Assembly: GCF_000472545.1 (NCBI RefSeq)
Contig: NZ_AWZV01000009.1
Coordinates: 80,874-144,873, forward strand
DNA length: 64,000 bases
From: Burkholderia sp. WSM2232
GTDB lineage: Bacteria; Pseudomonadota; Gammaproteobacteria; Burkholderiales; Burkholderiaceae
Direction: 5' to 3'
This document shows, piece by piece, positions 8,334 to 17,389 of this stretch. The notes below the pieces were generated by a model that was given only the letters and a program-made list of their open reading frames with translations, made no database searches and was not told where the DNA came from. Position 1 is the first letter of the stretch. Every line of letters begins with the position of its first letter. A program made the translations under genes and the position numbers.

Positions 8334-9433
8334 CGAACGAGCGCGCGAAGCGCTTCCCGCTGGGTCTCGAGGACCTGGTGCGCGAGCCGCGCCGGCCCGA
8401 AGGCCGCCCCGGGGAAATCCGCGCGGCGGCGCTTGCGGCGAGTGCCGCGCTCAATGCGCGGGCGCAGCCGGCGAAGAACCCGCAGGCCGGTGCGGCAGGC
8501 AAGGCGCAGCCGAAGCAGGGCAAAGCGTCCGCGTCGGTCGCAACCAGAGCAGCAGTATTGGCGCCGCCCAGGCCGCTTGCCGCACCGGCGCCCGTGGCAA
8601 AAACACCGGCGCGTCCCCTCCAGCAGAACGCCAGCGCAGCGCGCCCTGTGCCCGCGACTGCTGCTGCGGCGTCGCCCGCGCGAACGGCCGGCAAGACTGC
8701 CGGGCCGGCTTCTGTGCCGGTGAAATCCGCGTCGGCTCGGCCCAACGAGCGCGGCAGCGCGCCGAACGTCGCGTTGAACGGCGCAATGGCATTGACCTCG
8801 GAACGGGTTCGCGAGCGCATGGTCGAACGCCTGCGAGCGAACGGCGTGACCGATCAGCGCGTGTTGAGCGCCATGTCCGTGGTGCCGCGTCATATGTTCG
8901 TCGACCCTGGGCTCGCGGTTCAGGCCTATGAGGATGCCGCGTTGCCCATCGGACATCACCAGACTATCTCGAAGCCGTCGGTGGTCGCGCGCATGATCGA
9001 GCTCGCCGCGGCCGGCCGTGCACTGAACAACGTGCTCGAAATCGGTACGGGTTGCGGTTATCAGGCGGCGGTGCTGAGCCAGGTGGCGCGCGAGGTGTAT
9101 TCGATCGAGCGGATCAAGCCGTTGTCCGAGCGCGCGAAGACAAACTTGCGTCCGCTGCGAATTCCGAATATCCGGCTGCACTATGGCGACGGACGTCTGG
9201 GGTTGCCATCGGCGGCGCCTTTCGACGCGATCCTGATCGCGGCGGCGGGCCTCGACGTACCGCAGGCATTACTTGAACAACTCGCGATCGGCGGCCGTCT
9301 GATCGCGCCGGTCGGCTCGCAGGAAGGGCAAAGCCAGGTGCTGACGCTCGTCGAGCGCCTCGGGCCGGCGCAGTGGCGCGAGTCGCAGCTTGATCGCGTT
9401 TTCTTTGTACCCTTAAAATCCGGAGTGATTTGA
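8330..9433 (+). CDS. pcm: Protein-L-isoaspartate O-methyltransferase with long Ala/Pro-rich N-terminal extension
   Basis: A 367-residue protein that repairs isoaspartyl residues by SAM-dependent methylation. The catalytic domain occupies roughly residues 145-367, with [27 protein letters not shown], the SAM motif [16 protein letters not shown] and [15 protein letters not shown]. Ordinary Pcm proteins are about 210-230 residues. Here residues 1-145 are an Ala/Pro/Lys-rich, probably disordered extension. The start overlaps surE by ATGA. Starting at the internal [12 protein letters not shown] would give a normal-sized enzyme, but the upstream frame is fully open and the coupling favours the long form. 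Confidence 0.94.
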   Translation: MTNERAKRFPLGLEDLVREPRRPEGRPGEIRAAALAASAALNARAQPAKNPQAGAAGKAQPKQGKASASVATRAAVLAPPRPLAAPAPVAKTPARPLQQNASAARPVPATAAAASPARTAGKTAGPASVPVKSASARPNERGSAPNVALNGAMALTSERVRERMVERLRANGVTDQRVLSAMSVVPRHMFVDPGLAVQAYEDAALPIGHHQTISKPSVVARMIELAAAGRALNNVLEIGTGCGYQAAVLSQVAREVYSIERIKPLSERAKTNLRPLRIPNIRLHYGDGRLGLPSAAPFDAILIAAAGLDVPQALLEQLAIGGRLIAPVGSQEGQSQVLTLVERLGPAQWRESQLDRVFFVPLKSGVI

Positions 9434-9438
9434 CACCG

Positions 9439-10377
9439 ATGAGTATGTTGCGCGCGATGCAAAGAACCACCCTGAACGTCCCCATGTCCGTCACCCAGCG
9501 TAGCGTGTGCGTGCTCGCCTTGTCCCTGTTGATGACAGCTTGTGCATCCCGGCTCGACCAGGCGCCGGTCGTGGACCGCTCCGGCGGCAACGTGCTCGGC
9601 ACGCAAGCCGCGCAGCAACCGGCGGTGCCGCTCGGCCCGCCGCCGCCTGGCTACTATCGCGTGAAGCCGGGCGACACGCTGTATCGGATCGCACTGGAGA
9701 ACGGCCAGAACTACCGCGACATTTCCGCGTGGAACAATCTCACCAACCCCAATCAGATCGAGGTCGATCAACTGCTGCGCGTGGTGCCTCCGGGTGCAAA
9801 CACCGCCGCGTTGACGCCTGGGGTGGCGACCGCGCCGATCGGCAGCAATGGCGCAGTGCAATCGGCGCCGCTCAATGGCAACGCGCCGGCAACGGGTGCC
9901 GCAGCCGGCGTCGCGGCGCCCCCAATCTACGGCTCGAGCACGAGCAGCGCCGCACTCACGCCGCCGTCGGCTGCCGCTGCCGCGAGCGATTCGAATGCCG
10001 GCGCATCTGGCAATACGAACTTCTCCTGGCCTGTGCGCGGACCGCTGCTCGGCACTTTTAACGATTCGACAAACAAAGGCGTGAATATTGGCGGTTCGGC
10101 GGGCGAGGCAGTCAAGGCTTCGGCAGACGGCCGCGTGGTTTATGCCGGAAATGGGCTGCGTGGCTACGGCAATCTCATTATCATCAAGCATGACGCAACT
10201 TATCTCACCGCGTATGCACACAACCGCGCTTTGATGGTAAAAGAGGGGGACGCGGTGACGAAGGGGCAGAAAATCGCCGAGATGGGCAACAGCGATTCAG
10301 ACCGCGTCATGTTGCATTTCGAAGTTCGCCGGCAGGGTAAACCTGTCGACCCACTGAAGTATTTGCCGCCGCAATAA
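9439..10377 (+). CDS. nlpD: NlpD-type lipoprotein: LysM plus degenerate M23 domain, putative amidase activator
   Basis: An outer-membrane lipoprotein of about 312 residues. The lipobox LMTAC is at the end of a short hydrophobic signal. A LysM domain (YYRVKPGDTLYRIALENG) binds peptidoglycan, an Ala/Thr/Ser-rich linker follows, and the C-terminal M23/LytM domain ends LHFEVRRQGKPVDPLKYL. The zinc ligands look lost: the HxxxD site reads KGVNIGG and the HxH site reads MLHFEV. That fits NlpD/EnvC-like amidase activators rather than active endopeptidases. The start is uncertain: a TTG nine bases upstream overlaps the pcm stop, this ATG is the first AUG, and a later ATG (MSVTQRS) gives the most compact signal. 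Confidence 0.92.
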   Translation: MSMLRAMQRTTLNVPMSVTQRSVCVLALSLLMTACASRLDQAPVVDRSGGNVLGTQAAQQPAVPLGPPPPGYYRVKPGDTLYRIALENGQNYRDISAWNNLTNPNQIEVDQLLRVVPPGANTAALTPGVATAPIGSNGAVQSAPLNGNAPATGAAAGVAAPPIYGSSTSSAALTPPSAAAAASDSNAGASGNTNFSWPVRGPLLGTFNDSTNKGVNIGGSAGEAVKASADGRVVYAGNGLRGYGNLIIIKHDATYLTAYAHNRALMVKEGDAVTKGQKIAEMGNSDSDRVMLHFEVRRQGKPVDPLKYLPPQ

Positions 10378-10388
10378 GCGATACGACC

Positions 10389-11477
10389 ATGCCGAAATCG
10401 AAGCGCCGCCTGCCGCAAGCCGAATCTGAAACGATCAGCGATGCCACGTCCGCTTCGGTGGACGACAGCGGCGCGTCGGAAGCGGAAGAAGAGCTTGCAG
10501 AGGAGCGCGAGCTCGACGACCGTCAGAGCGCGGAAGAAGGCAGCGAGGGCAGCGAGGCGCGCGAGGGCGCAAGCGAGGCGGTCCCGGACGCAGACGACTT
10601 CCGGGCGCTCCTGCAAGCCGAGCTGACGGCAGACACCATCCAGCACTATCTGAACCGCATCAGCGTAAAGCCGCTCCTCACGGTCGAGGAAGAGCAGAAA
10701 TACTCGCGTCTCGCGAAGGCGGGCGAGTTCGAGGCGCGGCAGGTCATGATCGAGCGCAACCTGCGGCTTGTCGTCAGCATCGCTAAGGGTTATCTGAACC
10801 GCGGCGTGCCTCTTCTCGATCTGATAGAAGAGGGCAACCTCGGCTTGATGCATGCCATCGAGAAGTTCGATCCCACCCGGGGCTTCCGGTTTTCTACCTA
10901 CGCGACCTGGTGGATCCGACAGAGTATCGAGCGCGCGATCATGAACCAGGCGCGCACCGTGCGGCTGCCGGTGCACGTGATTCGCGAGCTCAACCAGGTG
11001 CTGCGGGCCAAGCGCCATCTGGAAAAAAATTCGATGAATTCCGGCGAGGCCGCCGAGCGGCGCGACGCCAGCATCGACGACATCGCTTATCTGACCGGCA
11101 AAACCGCCGACGAAGTCACGGACATTCTTGCGCTGAACGAGCACACGGCCTCGCTGGATGCGCCGCTCGATCTCGATCCTGCCAGCAGTCTGCTCGACCT
11201 GTTGTCGGACGACCAGAGCCAGTCGCCCGACGCGGAGGTTCAGCATCGCGAGCTCGAAACGCTCACGCGTGCGTGGCTCGCCCGCTTGTCGGACAAGCAT
11301 CGCCACGTGATCGAGCGGCGCTTCGGTCTGAACCACATCGAACCGGCCACGCTCGAAGAGCTGGCCGACGAAATGGGCCTCACGCGCGAGCGTGTGCGCC
11401 AGATCCAACAGGAAGCGCTTGTGAGATTAAAGCGCTTCTTCGCCTCCAACGGCGTCCGGAAAGACGCCGTTCTCTGA
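10389..11477 (+). CDS. rpoS: RNA polymerase sigma factor RpoS
   Basis: The stationary-phase/general-stress sigma factor, 362 residues against about 330 in E. coli. After an acidic, Glu/Ser-rich extension (about residues 15-65), region 1.2 is followed by region 2 with LRLVVSIAKGYLNRGVPLLDLIEEGNLGL split by conserved core-binding residues and the -10 recognition stretch FRFSTYATWWIRQSIERAI. Regions 3 and 4 follow, including RQIQQEALVRLKRF with the helix-turn-helix ETLEELADEMGLTRERVRQ-like segment. It lies 11 bp after nlpD; in enterobacteria a main rpoS promoter lies inside nlpD, which may hold here but is not shown. The acidic extension is the main oddity. Confidence 0.97.
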   Translation: MPKSKRRLPQAESETISDATSASVDDSGASEAEEELAEERELDDRQSAEEGSEGSEAREGASEAVPDADDFRALLQAELTADTIQHYLNRISVKPLLTVEEEQKYSRLAKAGEFEARQVMIERNLRLVVSIAKGYLNRGVPLLDLIEEGNLGLMHAIEKFDPTRGFRFSTYATWWIRQSIERAIMNQARTVRLPVHVIRELNQVLRAKRHLEKNSMNSGEAAERRDASIDDIAYLTGKTADEVTDILALNEHTASLDAPLDLDPASSLLDLLSDDQSQSPDAEVQHRELETLTRAWLARLSDKHRHVIERRFGLNHIEPATLEELADEMGLTRERVRQIQQEALVRLKRFFASNGVRKDAVL

Positions 11478-11481
11478 CTTG

Positions 11482-12258
11482 ATGACACCTATTCTGGTTT
11501 TCGACATCGAGACGATTCCCGATGTCGCCGGCATCCGCCGTCTTGAAGATTTGCCCGCCACGATGAGCGACGCCGAAGTCGCCGAGCACGCGTTCGCCGC
11601 GCGTCGCGAGAAAACCGGCAGCGATTTTCTGCCGCATCACCTGCAACGTATCGCCGCCATTTCCTGCGTGTTCCGGGACAACAACGGTTTTCGCGTGCGC
11701 TCGCTCGGCACGCCGGAAGACGGCGAAGCGGCGCTCGTCCAGTCGTTCTATCGCGTGATCGAGAAGTACACGCCGCAACTGGTTTCATGGAACGGCGGCG
11801 GCTTCGACCTGCCCGTGCTGAACTACCGCGCGCTCGTCAACGGCATTCCCGCGTACCGGTTCTGGGATCTCGGCGAGGACGACCGCGAGTTCAAGTGGAA
11901 CAACTACATCAGCCGCTACCACGCGCGTCACACCGACCTGATGGACGTGCTTGCCATGTACCAGGCACGCGCCAACGCGCCGCTCGACGCGCTCGCGAAA
12001 ATGTGCGGCTTTCCCGGCAAGATGGGCATGGACGGCAGCCAGGTCTGGCATGCGTTCCAGGAAGGGCGCATCGAAGAAATCCGCAACTACTGCGAGACGG
12101 ACGTAGTCAATACGTATCTGCTCTATTGCCGCTTCCAGTTGATTCGCGGCGGGTTTTCCGCCGCGGAGTATGCTGACGAGATCACCCTGGTGAAGAACGC
12201 GCTGGCGCTGGAAACGGCGCCGCAGTGGGCTGAATATCTGGCGGCGTTCGACCAGTAG
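11482..12258 (+). CDS. Predicted 3'-5' exonuclease of the PolB-exonuclease-like family
   Basis: A 258-residue DnaQ-fold nuclease. Metal-binding exonuclease motifs are visible: ExoI in LVFDIETIPDV (Asp and Glu), ExoII in LVSWNGGGFDLPVL, and ExoIII near YCETDVVNTYLLYCR. This is the family described as related to the exonuclease domain of DNA polymerase B, but it has no polymerase domain. A TTG just upstream is also in frame; the ATG is preferred. It begins a few bases after rpoS, so it is probably read from the same transcript. Its cellular role is not known. Confidence 0.9.
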   Translation: MTPILVFDIETIPDVAGIRRLEDLPATMSDAEVAEHAFAARREKTGSDFLPHHLQRIAAISCVFRDNNGFRVRSLGTPEDGEAALVQSFYRVIEKYTPQLVSWNGGGFDLPVLNYRALVNGIPAYRFWDLGEDDREFKWNNYISRYHARHTDLMDVLAMYQARANAPLDALAKMCGFPGKMGMDGSQVWHAFQEGRIEEIRNYCETDVVNTYLLYCRFQLIRGGFSAAEYADEITLVKNALALETAPQWAEYLAAFDQ

Positions 12259-12308
12259 CAGCGCGGCCGTGTGAACGGGCCCGAGGCGCCACGCACGTCG
12301 GCTTCGTC

Positions 12309-12314
12309 TACAAT
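12309..12314 (+). promoter_or_regulatory. Candidate -10 element upstream of rlmD
   Basis: TACAAT about 34 bp before the rlmD GTG start, with a CAGGAAG ribosome site between. No convincing -35 element. The same hexamer occurs before surE. Confidence 0.3.
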
Positions 12315-12347
12315 CTCGCCTTTCCCAAGTTTGTCAGGAAGTAGCAG

Positions 12348-13778
12348 GTGTCCCGAACTGCCCCCCACCGTCGCTCGCCGAAGCGCCCGTCCAGGTACCA
12401 CAAGGCGCCCGCTGCGGCTGCTCCGGTCGTGCCGACCGGCAATGAGCCGGTCGTCGAAATCGTTTCGCTCGACATGGAAGCGCGCGGAGTTGGCCGCGTC
12501 GAGACCGAGGATGGCACGCCCGGCAAGGTGATCTTTGTCGAAGGCGCGCTTCCCGGCGAGCGCGTGAGCTACTCGACGCATCGCAGCAAGCCGAAGTTCG
12601 AGCAGGCCGAAGTCGTTCAGGTGTTCCGCGAAAGCGTGATCCGCACCGCACCGAAATGCGATTACTTTGCCATTTGCGGCGGCTGCTCCATGCAGCATCT
12701 GGACATTCGCGCGCAGGTGGCGGTAAAGCAGCGCGTGCTCGAAGACAACCTTCTGCATCTTGCGAAGCTGCGCCCGGAAACCGTGTTCCGGCCGATTCAC
12801 GGACCGGCATGGGGTTATCGCTATCGCGCGCGTCTCGCGGTGCGCTTTCTGCCGGAGAAAGGCGGCATGCGCATCGGCTTTCATGAGAAAAAGAGCAGCT
12901 ATATCGCAGACATGAAAACCTGCGAGGTGCTGCCGCCGCATGTGTCGGCCATGCTGATGCCGCTGCGCTTCATGGTGCGCAAGCTTTCCATTTACGACCG
13001 CATGCCGCAGTTGGAACTGGCGGTCGGCTCGTCGGTCACCGCGCTGGTGGTGCGCAACCTCGAGCCCTTGACCGAGGCCGACGAGCAGGTGCTGCGCGAG
13101 TTCGCCGACGAGCACAAGGTGCAGTTCTGGATTCAGCCCGGCGGCCCGGACACGGTCACGCCGCTGTATCCGCTCGACGTGCAGCTCGACTACACGCTGC
13201 CCGAGTACGACATTCGCATGCCGTTCAAGCCGACCGACTTCACGCAGGTCAATCACGCAATCAACCGCGTGCTGGTGGGCCGCGCGCTGCGCTTGCTCGC
13301 GCCCGCGCGCACGGACCGCGTGCTCGACCTGTTCTGCGGGATCGGCAATTTCACGCTGCCGCTCGCGCGTATTGCGAAAGAGGTGGTGGGCATCGAGGGC
13401 AGCGAAGTCCTGACTTCGCGCGCGCTGGCGAACGCAGAGCTGAATGGCGTGGCGGGGCGTACGTCGTTTGCCTGCCGCAATCTCTTCGAAGTCACCGCCG
13501 ACGACCTGCGCGCGCTCGGCCATTTCGACAAGTTCCTGATCGATCCGCCGCGCGAAGGCGCGCTGGCCGTCGCGAAGGCGCTGGCCGAGATCGCGCAGAG
13601 CGGCACGGGGCCGCTGCCTGCGCGCATTGTCTACGTGTCGTGTAATCCGTCGACGCTGGCCCGCGACTCGGGCCTGCTCGTGCACGAGGCGGGCTACCGG
13701 CTGGTGGGCGCGGGCGTCGTCAACATGTTCCCGCACACCTCACATGTGGAGTCGATTGCGCTGTTCGAGCGCGACTGA
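12348..13778 (+). CDS. rlmD: 23S rRNA (uracil-5-)-methyltransferase RlmD (RumA)
   Basis: A 476-residue SAM-dependent enzyme that makes m5U1939 in 23S rRNA in E. coli. It has an N-terminal TRAM-type region ([19 protein letters not shown]), an iron-sulfur cluster motif [15 protein letters not shown], the SAM-binding motif [16 protein letters not shown] and the catalytic-loop cysteine in [13 protein letters not shown]. The start is a GTG with CAGGAAG upstream; no ATG gives a better start. The first ~35 residues are basic and Pro/Ala-rich. A long hairpin terminator follows. Confidence 0.95.
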   Translation: MSRTAPHRRSPKRPSRYHKAPAAAAPVVPTGNEPVVEIVSLDMEARGVGRVETEDGTPGKVIFVEGALPGERVSYSTHRSKPKFEQAEVVQVFRESVIRTAPKCDYFAICGGCSMQHLDIRAQVAVKQRVLEDNLLHLAKLRPETVFRPIHGPAWGYRYRARLAVRFLPEKGGMRIGFHEKKSSYIADMKTCEVLPPHVSAMLMPLRFMVRKLSIYDRMPQLELAVGSSVTALVVRNLEPLTEADEQVLREFADEHKVQFWIQPGGPDTVTPLYPLDVQLDYTLPEYDIRMPFKPTDFTQVNHAINRVLVGRALRLLAPARTDRVLDLFCGIGNFTLPLARIAKEVVGIEGSEVLTSRALANAELNGVAGRTSFACRNLFEVTADDLRALGHFDKFLIDPPREGALAVAKALAEIAQSGTGPLPARIVYVSCNPSTLARDSGLLVHEAGYRLVGAGVVNMFPHTSHVESIALFERD

Positions 13779-13820
13779 TTCTGCGCACCGCGCGCACGCG
13801 CTTTGGGCTCGTGCATAAAG

Positions 13821-13854
13821 CAAAACGCCACGACTGTGAAGTCGTGGCGTTTTG
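13821..13854. terminator. Bidirectional terminator between rlmD and bamD
   Basis: A perfect 15-bp stem, CAAAACGCCACGACT with AGTCGTGGCGTTTTG, and a 4-base GTGA loop. T-rich tails on both strands suit the convergent gene ends on either side. Confidence 0.92.
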
Positions 13855-13904
13855 TCGTGAAGCAATCTTGAGCCGGTTTCAGACCGGCGCGCGGCTTAAG
13901 CGGC

Positions 13905-14717
13905 TTAGAACTGCCACCACGACTTCTCCTTGCCCGGCCTTGGCCGACCCGTGACATAGGGGCTGTCGGGGAAGGTGCCGGCGAGCACGCGCTTCGTGTC
14001 GTCGGCGAGTTGCGGCTGGTTCAGCTTTTCGTACGACAGCATCATGATGTGCAGCGCGTCTTCGATAGCCGGCGCGTTCTTGTACTCCTTCAACGCGAGC
14101 TGCGCGCGGTTGATGGCGGCGACAAAGGCGCCGCGGCGGTAGTAGTAGTCAGCCGCGTGCACTTCGTGCGAGGCCAGCGCGTTCACGATATAGCGCATGC
14201 GTTGCGCGGCGTCCGGCGCGTATTTGCTGTTCGGGTATCGGTCCACCACCACCTTGAAGGCGTCGTACGACTCGCGCAGCGACTTGGGATCGCGCTCGCT
14301 CATGTCCTGACCGGAAAAGCGGCCGAACAGACCGAGGTCGTCGTTGAAGTGGATCATGCCCTTCAGGTAGTACGCGTAGGCGATGTCCGGATGATCCGGG
14401 TGCAGCTGGATGAAGCGGTCGATAGCCTGGTCTGCGGCCGCGGTTTCATTGTCTTTCCAGTTGCAGTACGCAACGTTGATCTGCGCCTGCTGTGCGAAGT
14501 GGCCGAACGGGTCGCGGCCTTCGAGCATTTCGAAGTATTTCGCGCACTTGCCGTAGTCGCCGCCGTTCAGGGCGTCGTTCGCCTCCGTATATAATTTGTT
14601 GTTGTTCCACGTTGCCGTTTCGTCGGTCTTCTCCGGCAGGCCGTGGCAAGCCGCAACAACCGCGACGGCTGCGGCACACGCAATGTATCCGGCCACTTTC
14701 CGGGCCGCGCTCTTCAT
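13905..14717 (-). CDS. bamD: Outer membrane protein assembly factor BamD (lipoprotein)
   Basis: A lipoprotein of about 270 residues belonging to the BAM complex, which inserts beta-barrel proteins in the outer membrane. From this start there is a signal peptide with lipobox VVAAC, then the BamD hallmark LPEKTDETATWNNNKLYTEA and TPR-like repeats (KYFEMLEGRDPFGHFAQQAQ, YAYYLKGMIHFND). The tail is VTGRPRPGKEKSWWQF. An in-frame ATG 16 codons upstream would give an over-long signal of about 40 residues; the shorter form is chosen. The gene is divergent from rluD. Confidence 0.95.
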   Translation of the reverse strand: MKSAARKVAGYIACAAAVAVVAACHGLPEKTDETATWNNNKLYTEANDALNGGDYGKCAKYFEMLEGRDPFGHFAQQAQINVAYCNWKDNETAAADQAIDRFIQLHPDHPDIAYAYYLKGMIHFNDDLGLFGRFSGQDMSERDPKSLRESYDAFKVVVDRYPNSKYAPDAAQRMRYIVNALASHEVHAADYYYRRGAFVAAINRAQLALKEYKNAPAIEDALHIMMLSYEKLNQPQLADDTKRVLAGTFPDSPYVTGRPRPGKEKSWWQF

Positions 14718-14803
14718 GGCCTTCAAATTGATCGCCGCTTTAGTGATGGTGTTCAAGGCTCGCATTTTCCAGTCTAGCTTTACGTCCAGGTGACCCAGAC
14801 TCA

Positions 14804-16087
14804 ATGACCCGCTCAAATACTCCAGGCGCTGCAACCGGTGCCCGGAATAGCAACGAAGATTATAACGTAAGCGCCGACCCCGCCGACGCGTTGGGCCCCG
14901 ATTCGCTCGACGACGACCTGGGCGCCGAGGCGCTCGGCAAGGCCGCGCTGGCGAGCACCGTGCCGAGCGTCGCGAACCGCGTCACGGACGAAACGCCGCG
15001 CACGGTCGTCGTGCCCGACGAACTGGCGGGCGAGCGTCTCGACAAGGTGCTTGCCCGCGTGTTTCCCGAATTCTCGCGCAACCGTCTGCAAAGCTGGATC
15101 GAGGCGGAGCGTGTGCGCATCGACGGCAAGCCCGCAAAGATTCGCCAGCCGGTGCCGCTTGGCGCGAGCATCGAACTCGTGCCGGATCTGCTGCCCGAGC
15201 AGCTCGCGTTCACGCCCGAGCCGGTGCCGCTCGAGATCGTGTTCGAGGACGACACGCTCGTCGTCATCAACAAGCCGGCCGGCATGGTCGTGCATCCGGC
15301 GGCCGGCAACTGGAGCGGCACGGTGCTCAACGGCCTGCTGTACCGCTACGGCGACGCGGCGGCGGGTCTGCCGCGCGCGGGCATCGTGCATCGGCTCGAC
15401 AAGGAAACCTCGGGTCTGATGGTGGTCGCGCGCACGCTGGAGGCGCAGACCGACCTCGTGCGGCAGTTGCAGGCGCGCACGGTGAAGCGCCGCTACCTTG
15501 CGCTCGTGTGGGGCAATATGCCCGAAGAAGGCACGATCGACGCGCCGATCGGGCGCGATCCGCGTGAACGCACGCGCATGGCAGTGGTCACGGGCGCCTC
15601 GGGCAAACCGGCGCGCACGCATTTCCGCCGCGTGGACACGGCGATCTGGCAACGGCAGCCGGTGACCGCCATTCACTGCGATCTCGAAACCGGCCGCACC
15701 CATCAGATTCGCGTGCACTGCGCACATATCGGCCATCCGCTGCTTGGCGATCCCGTGTATGGGCGCGCGCGCGGCAAGCGCTCGGTCACGCCGCTGCCGG
15801 GCGAGTTCGCGCGCCAGGCGCTGCACGCGTGGCGCCTCGGCCTGATTCATCCGAAGACCGGCCGCAGCATGCAATGGCGCGCGGACGTGCCCGAAGACAT
15901 GGCGGCGCTGTCGGCGGCGCTCGGCCTCGGTCGCGACGATGCAGGCGAGTTCGACGACGCGTACTATGAGGAAGACGGCTACGAAGCAGCGTCTGGCGAC
16001 GGGCCGATGGAAGACGACTACGACGAGAGCGAAGACGAAGCCGACTCCCACTCCCACCGCATGCAAGACGAGGATGACCGCGCATGA
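14804..16087 (+). CDS. rluD: 23S rRNA pseudouridine synthase RluD with acidic C-terminal tail
   Basis: A 427-residue enzyme forming pseudouridines in helix 69 of 23S rRNA (1911/1915/1917 in E. coli). It has an S4 RNA-binding domain ([20 protein letters not shown]) and a catalytic domain with the Asp at about residue 199 in [16 protein letters not shown], plus [13 protein letters not shown]. Two extensions are unusual: about 65 residues at the N-terminus and about 50 highly acidic residues at the C-terminus ([20 protein letters not shown]). E. coli RluD has 326 residues. Its stop overlaps the pgeF start by ATGA, indicating translational coupling. Confidence 0.95.
   Translation: MTRSNTPGAATGARNSNEDYNVSADPADALGPDSLDDDLGAEALGKAALASTVPSVANRVTDETPRTVVVPDELAGERLDKVLARVFPEFSRNRLQSWIEAERVRIDGKPAKIRQPVPLGASIELVPDLLPEQLAFTPEPVPLEIVFEDDTLVVINKPAGMVVHPAAGNWSGTVLNGLLYRYGDAAAGLPRAGIVHRLDKETSGLMVVARTLEAQTDLVRQLQARTVKRRYLALVWGNMPEEGTIDAPIGRDPRERTRMAVVTGASGKPARTHFRRVDTAIWQRQPVTAIHCDLETGRTHQIRVHCAHIGHPLLGDPVYGRARGKRSVTPLPGEFARQALHAWRLGLIHPKTGRSMQWRADVPEDMAALSAALGLGRDDAGEFDDAYYEEDGYEAASGDGPMEDDYDESEDEADSHSHRMQDEDDRA
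14859..14864 (-). promoter_or_regulatory. Candidate bamD -10 box inside the rluD 5' coding region
   Basis: A perfect TATAAT on the minus strand, in otherwise GC-rich DNA, pointing toward bamD and about 140 bp before its start. It lies within the first codons of rluD. The -35 match at 17 bp is poor. Confidence 0.35.
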
Positions 16088-16947
16088 TGACAAGCCTGCC
16101 CGAACTGAGTTTTGCCGACGTCGTGCAACCCGCATGGAACGTTGCGCCGCGCGTGCGCGCGCTCGTCACGACGCGCAGCGGCGGCGTGAGCGGGCCGCCG
16201 TTCGGCCGCTGGCAGGATGGCGCGGACCAGCCCGGCGGCCTGAATCTGGGCATGAAGTCCGGTGACGATCTGGCCGCGGTCGCGGCCAATCGGGCACGGC
16301 TTCTCGCGCTTGCCGGAGTGAGCGAGGCGGCCTGGCTTGCGCAGGTGCACGGCGCGCAGATTCTTCGCGCCGAAGACGCGCTGCGCGCAGCGCAGGCAAA
16401 CGGTACGCCGCCGCAAGCGGATGCAAGCGTCACCGACCGCGCGGGCATAGCCTGCGTGGTGATGGTGGCGGACTGCATGCCGGTGCTTCTGTGCGACGAG
16501 GCGGGGCGCGCGGTGGGCGCCGCGCACGCCGGATGGCGCGGGCTTGCCGCAGGTATCGTCGAGCAGACGGCCAGTCGTGTCGCCGCATTGGCCGGCGTGG
16601 AGGCGAGTGCGCTGCATGCGTATCTCGGGCCGTGCATCGGCCCCGAGTCGTTCGAAGTCGGGCCGGACGTGCGCGACGCCTTCATGAACGCCGCCCATGC
16701 GAATGAACGCGATGCGACCGCAGCCGCGTTCGCCGCGCATCCGCGCAACGCCGGAAAATATCTGGCGGACCTTCCCGCGTTGGCGCGCCTGCGCTTGCAG
16801 CGGCTCGGCGTCGCGCGCGTCGTCGGCGGCGATCTGTGCACGGTCAGCGAGCGGGAGCGTTTTTATTCGTACCGCCGCGACCGCGAGACGGGGCGCATGG
16901 CCGCGCTGATCTGGCTGGATGACAAAGCCCAGACACTCGGCGACTGA
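16084..16947 (+). CDS. pgeF: Peptidoglycan editing factor PgeF / YfiH (laccase domain, DUF152)
   Basis: A 287-residue YfiH-type protein with a Cys-His zinc site: the His in [14 protein letters not shown], the Cys in [14 protein letters not shown] and the His in [14 protein letters not shown]. Family members hydrolyse wrongly built peptidoglycan precursors in E. coli and have also been reported as purine-nucleoside or polyphenol enzymes, so the activity here is by homology. It overlaps rluD by four bases, the usual rluD-yfiH order. Two adjacent ATGs exist at the start; the first overlaps the rluD stop. Confidence 0.93.
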   Translation: MMTSLPELSFADVVQPAWNVAPRVRALVTTRSGGVSGPPFGRWQDGADQPGGLNLGMKSGDDLAAVAANRARLLALAGVSEAAWLAQVHGAQILRAEDALRAAQANGTPPQADASVTDRAGIACVVMVADCMPVLLCDEAGRAVGAAHAGWRGLAAGIVEQTASRVAALAGVEASALHAYLGPCIGPESFEVGPDVRDAFMNAAHANERDATAAAFAAHPRNAGKYLADLPALARLRLQRLGVARVVGGDLCTVSERERFYSYRRDRETGRMAALIWLDDKAQTLGD

Positions 16948-17389
16948 CGAACAGGAGCACGGCCCGGCTGCGTACGAAGGGGCGCCGCGAACATCGCAGA
17001 CCAGCAAGTTGGTCGTACCCCGGCCGCGCGTTTTTTGCTGCACTGCCGGAAGGGTCGGCGAGCCGCCGGCCCCGCCAGTCACCGATGTGCGGCATTGAAC
17101 GATTATCTGAATTAAGCGTGGCGATACCGCGGTTTTTTCAGCATCCGCCATTCATTTGACATATGTCCGAAAACACCTGTGCGTCTTACAGGGAAAACGA
17201 TAATTAAAAAACTATCGCACTGCGGCAAAATCGGGAACGAGCATTGACATGCCTTGCGATGGGGAGCAAGAATGTTCCCCACAGCTCCTCGTACATGGGA
17301 CAGGGCGTGACGAGGTCGCGAGCGATCGCCCACGTGCGCAAGAACCTGCCTCTCAACCGTCCGCAAGGACTTACCGGTCAAAAGCAGGT
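16948..17389. other. Intergenic region upstream of phaC
   Basis: A 442-bp gap between pgeF and the PHA cluster. The first part is GC-rich and ends with a T-run (GCGCGTTTTTTGC) that lacks a clean upstream stem. The middle (about 17100-17230) is clearly AT-richer than its surroundings and contains a small inverted repeat CGATA-N10-TATCG. Frames open upstream of phaC are read as artefacts. This is the logical site for the phaC promoter and PhaR control. Confidence 0.6.
17244..17273 (+). promoter_or_regulatory. Candidate sigma-70-type promoter for phaC
   Basis: A perfect TTGACA -35 hexamer with AAGAAT 18 bp downstream, about 117 bp before the phaC start. A second TTGACA at 17156 has no usable -10. 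Confidence 0.35.

Noticed and set aside
16084..16947. Annotation as a copper laccase
   Set aside because: The protein has the YfiH Cys-His site, not the multicopper oxidase motifs; PgeF-type is a better name.
17030..17040. T-run after pgeF as a Rho-independent terminator
   Set aside because: No clean complementary stem precedes the T-run.
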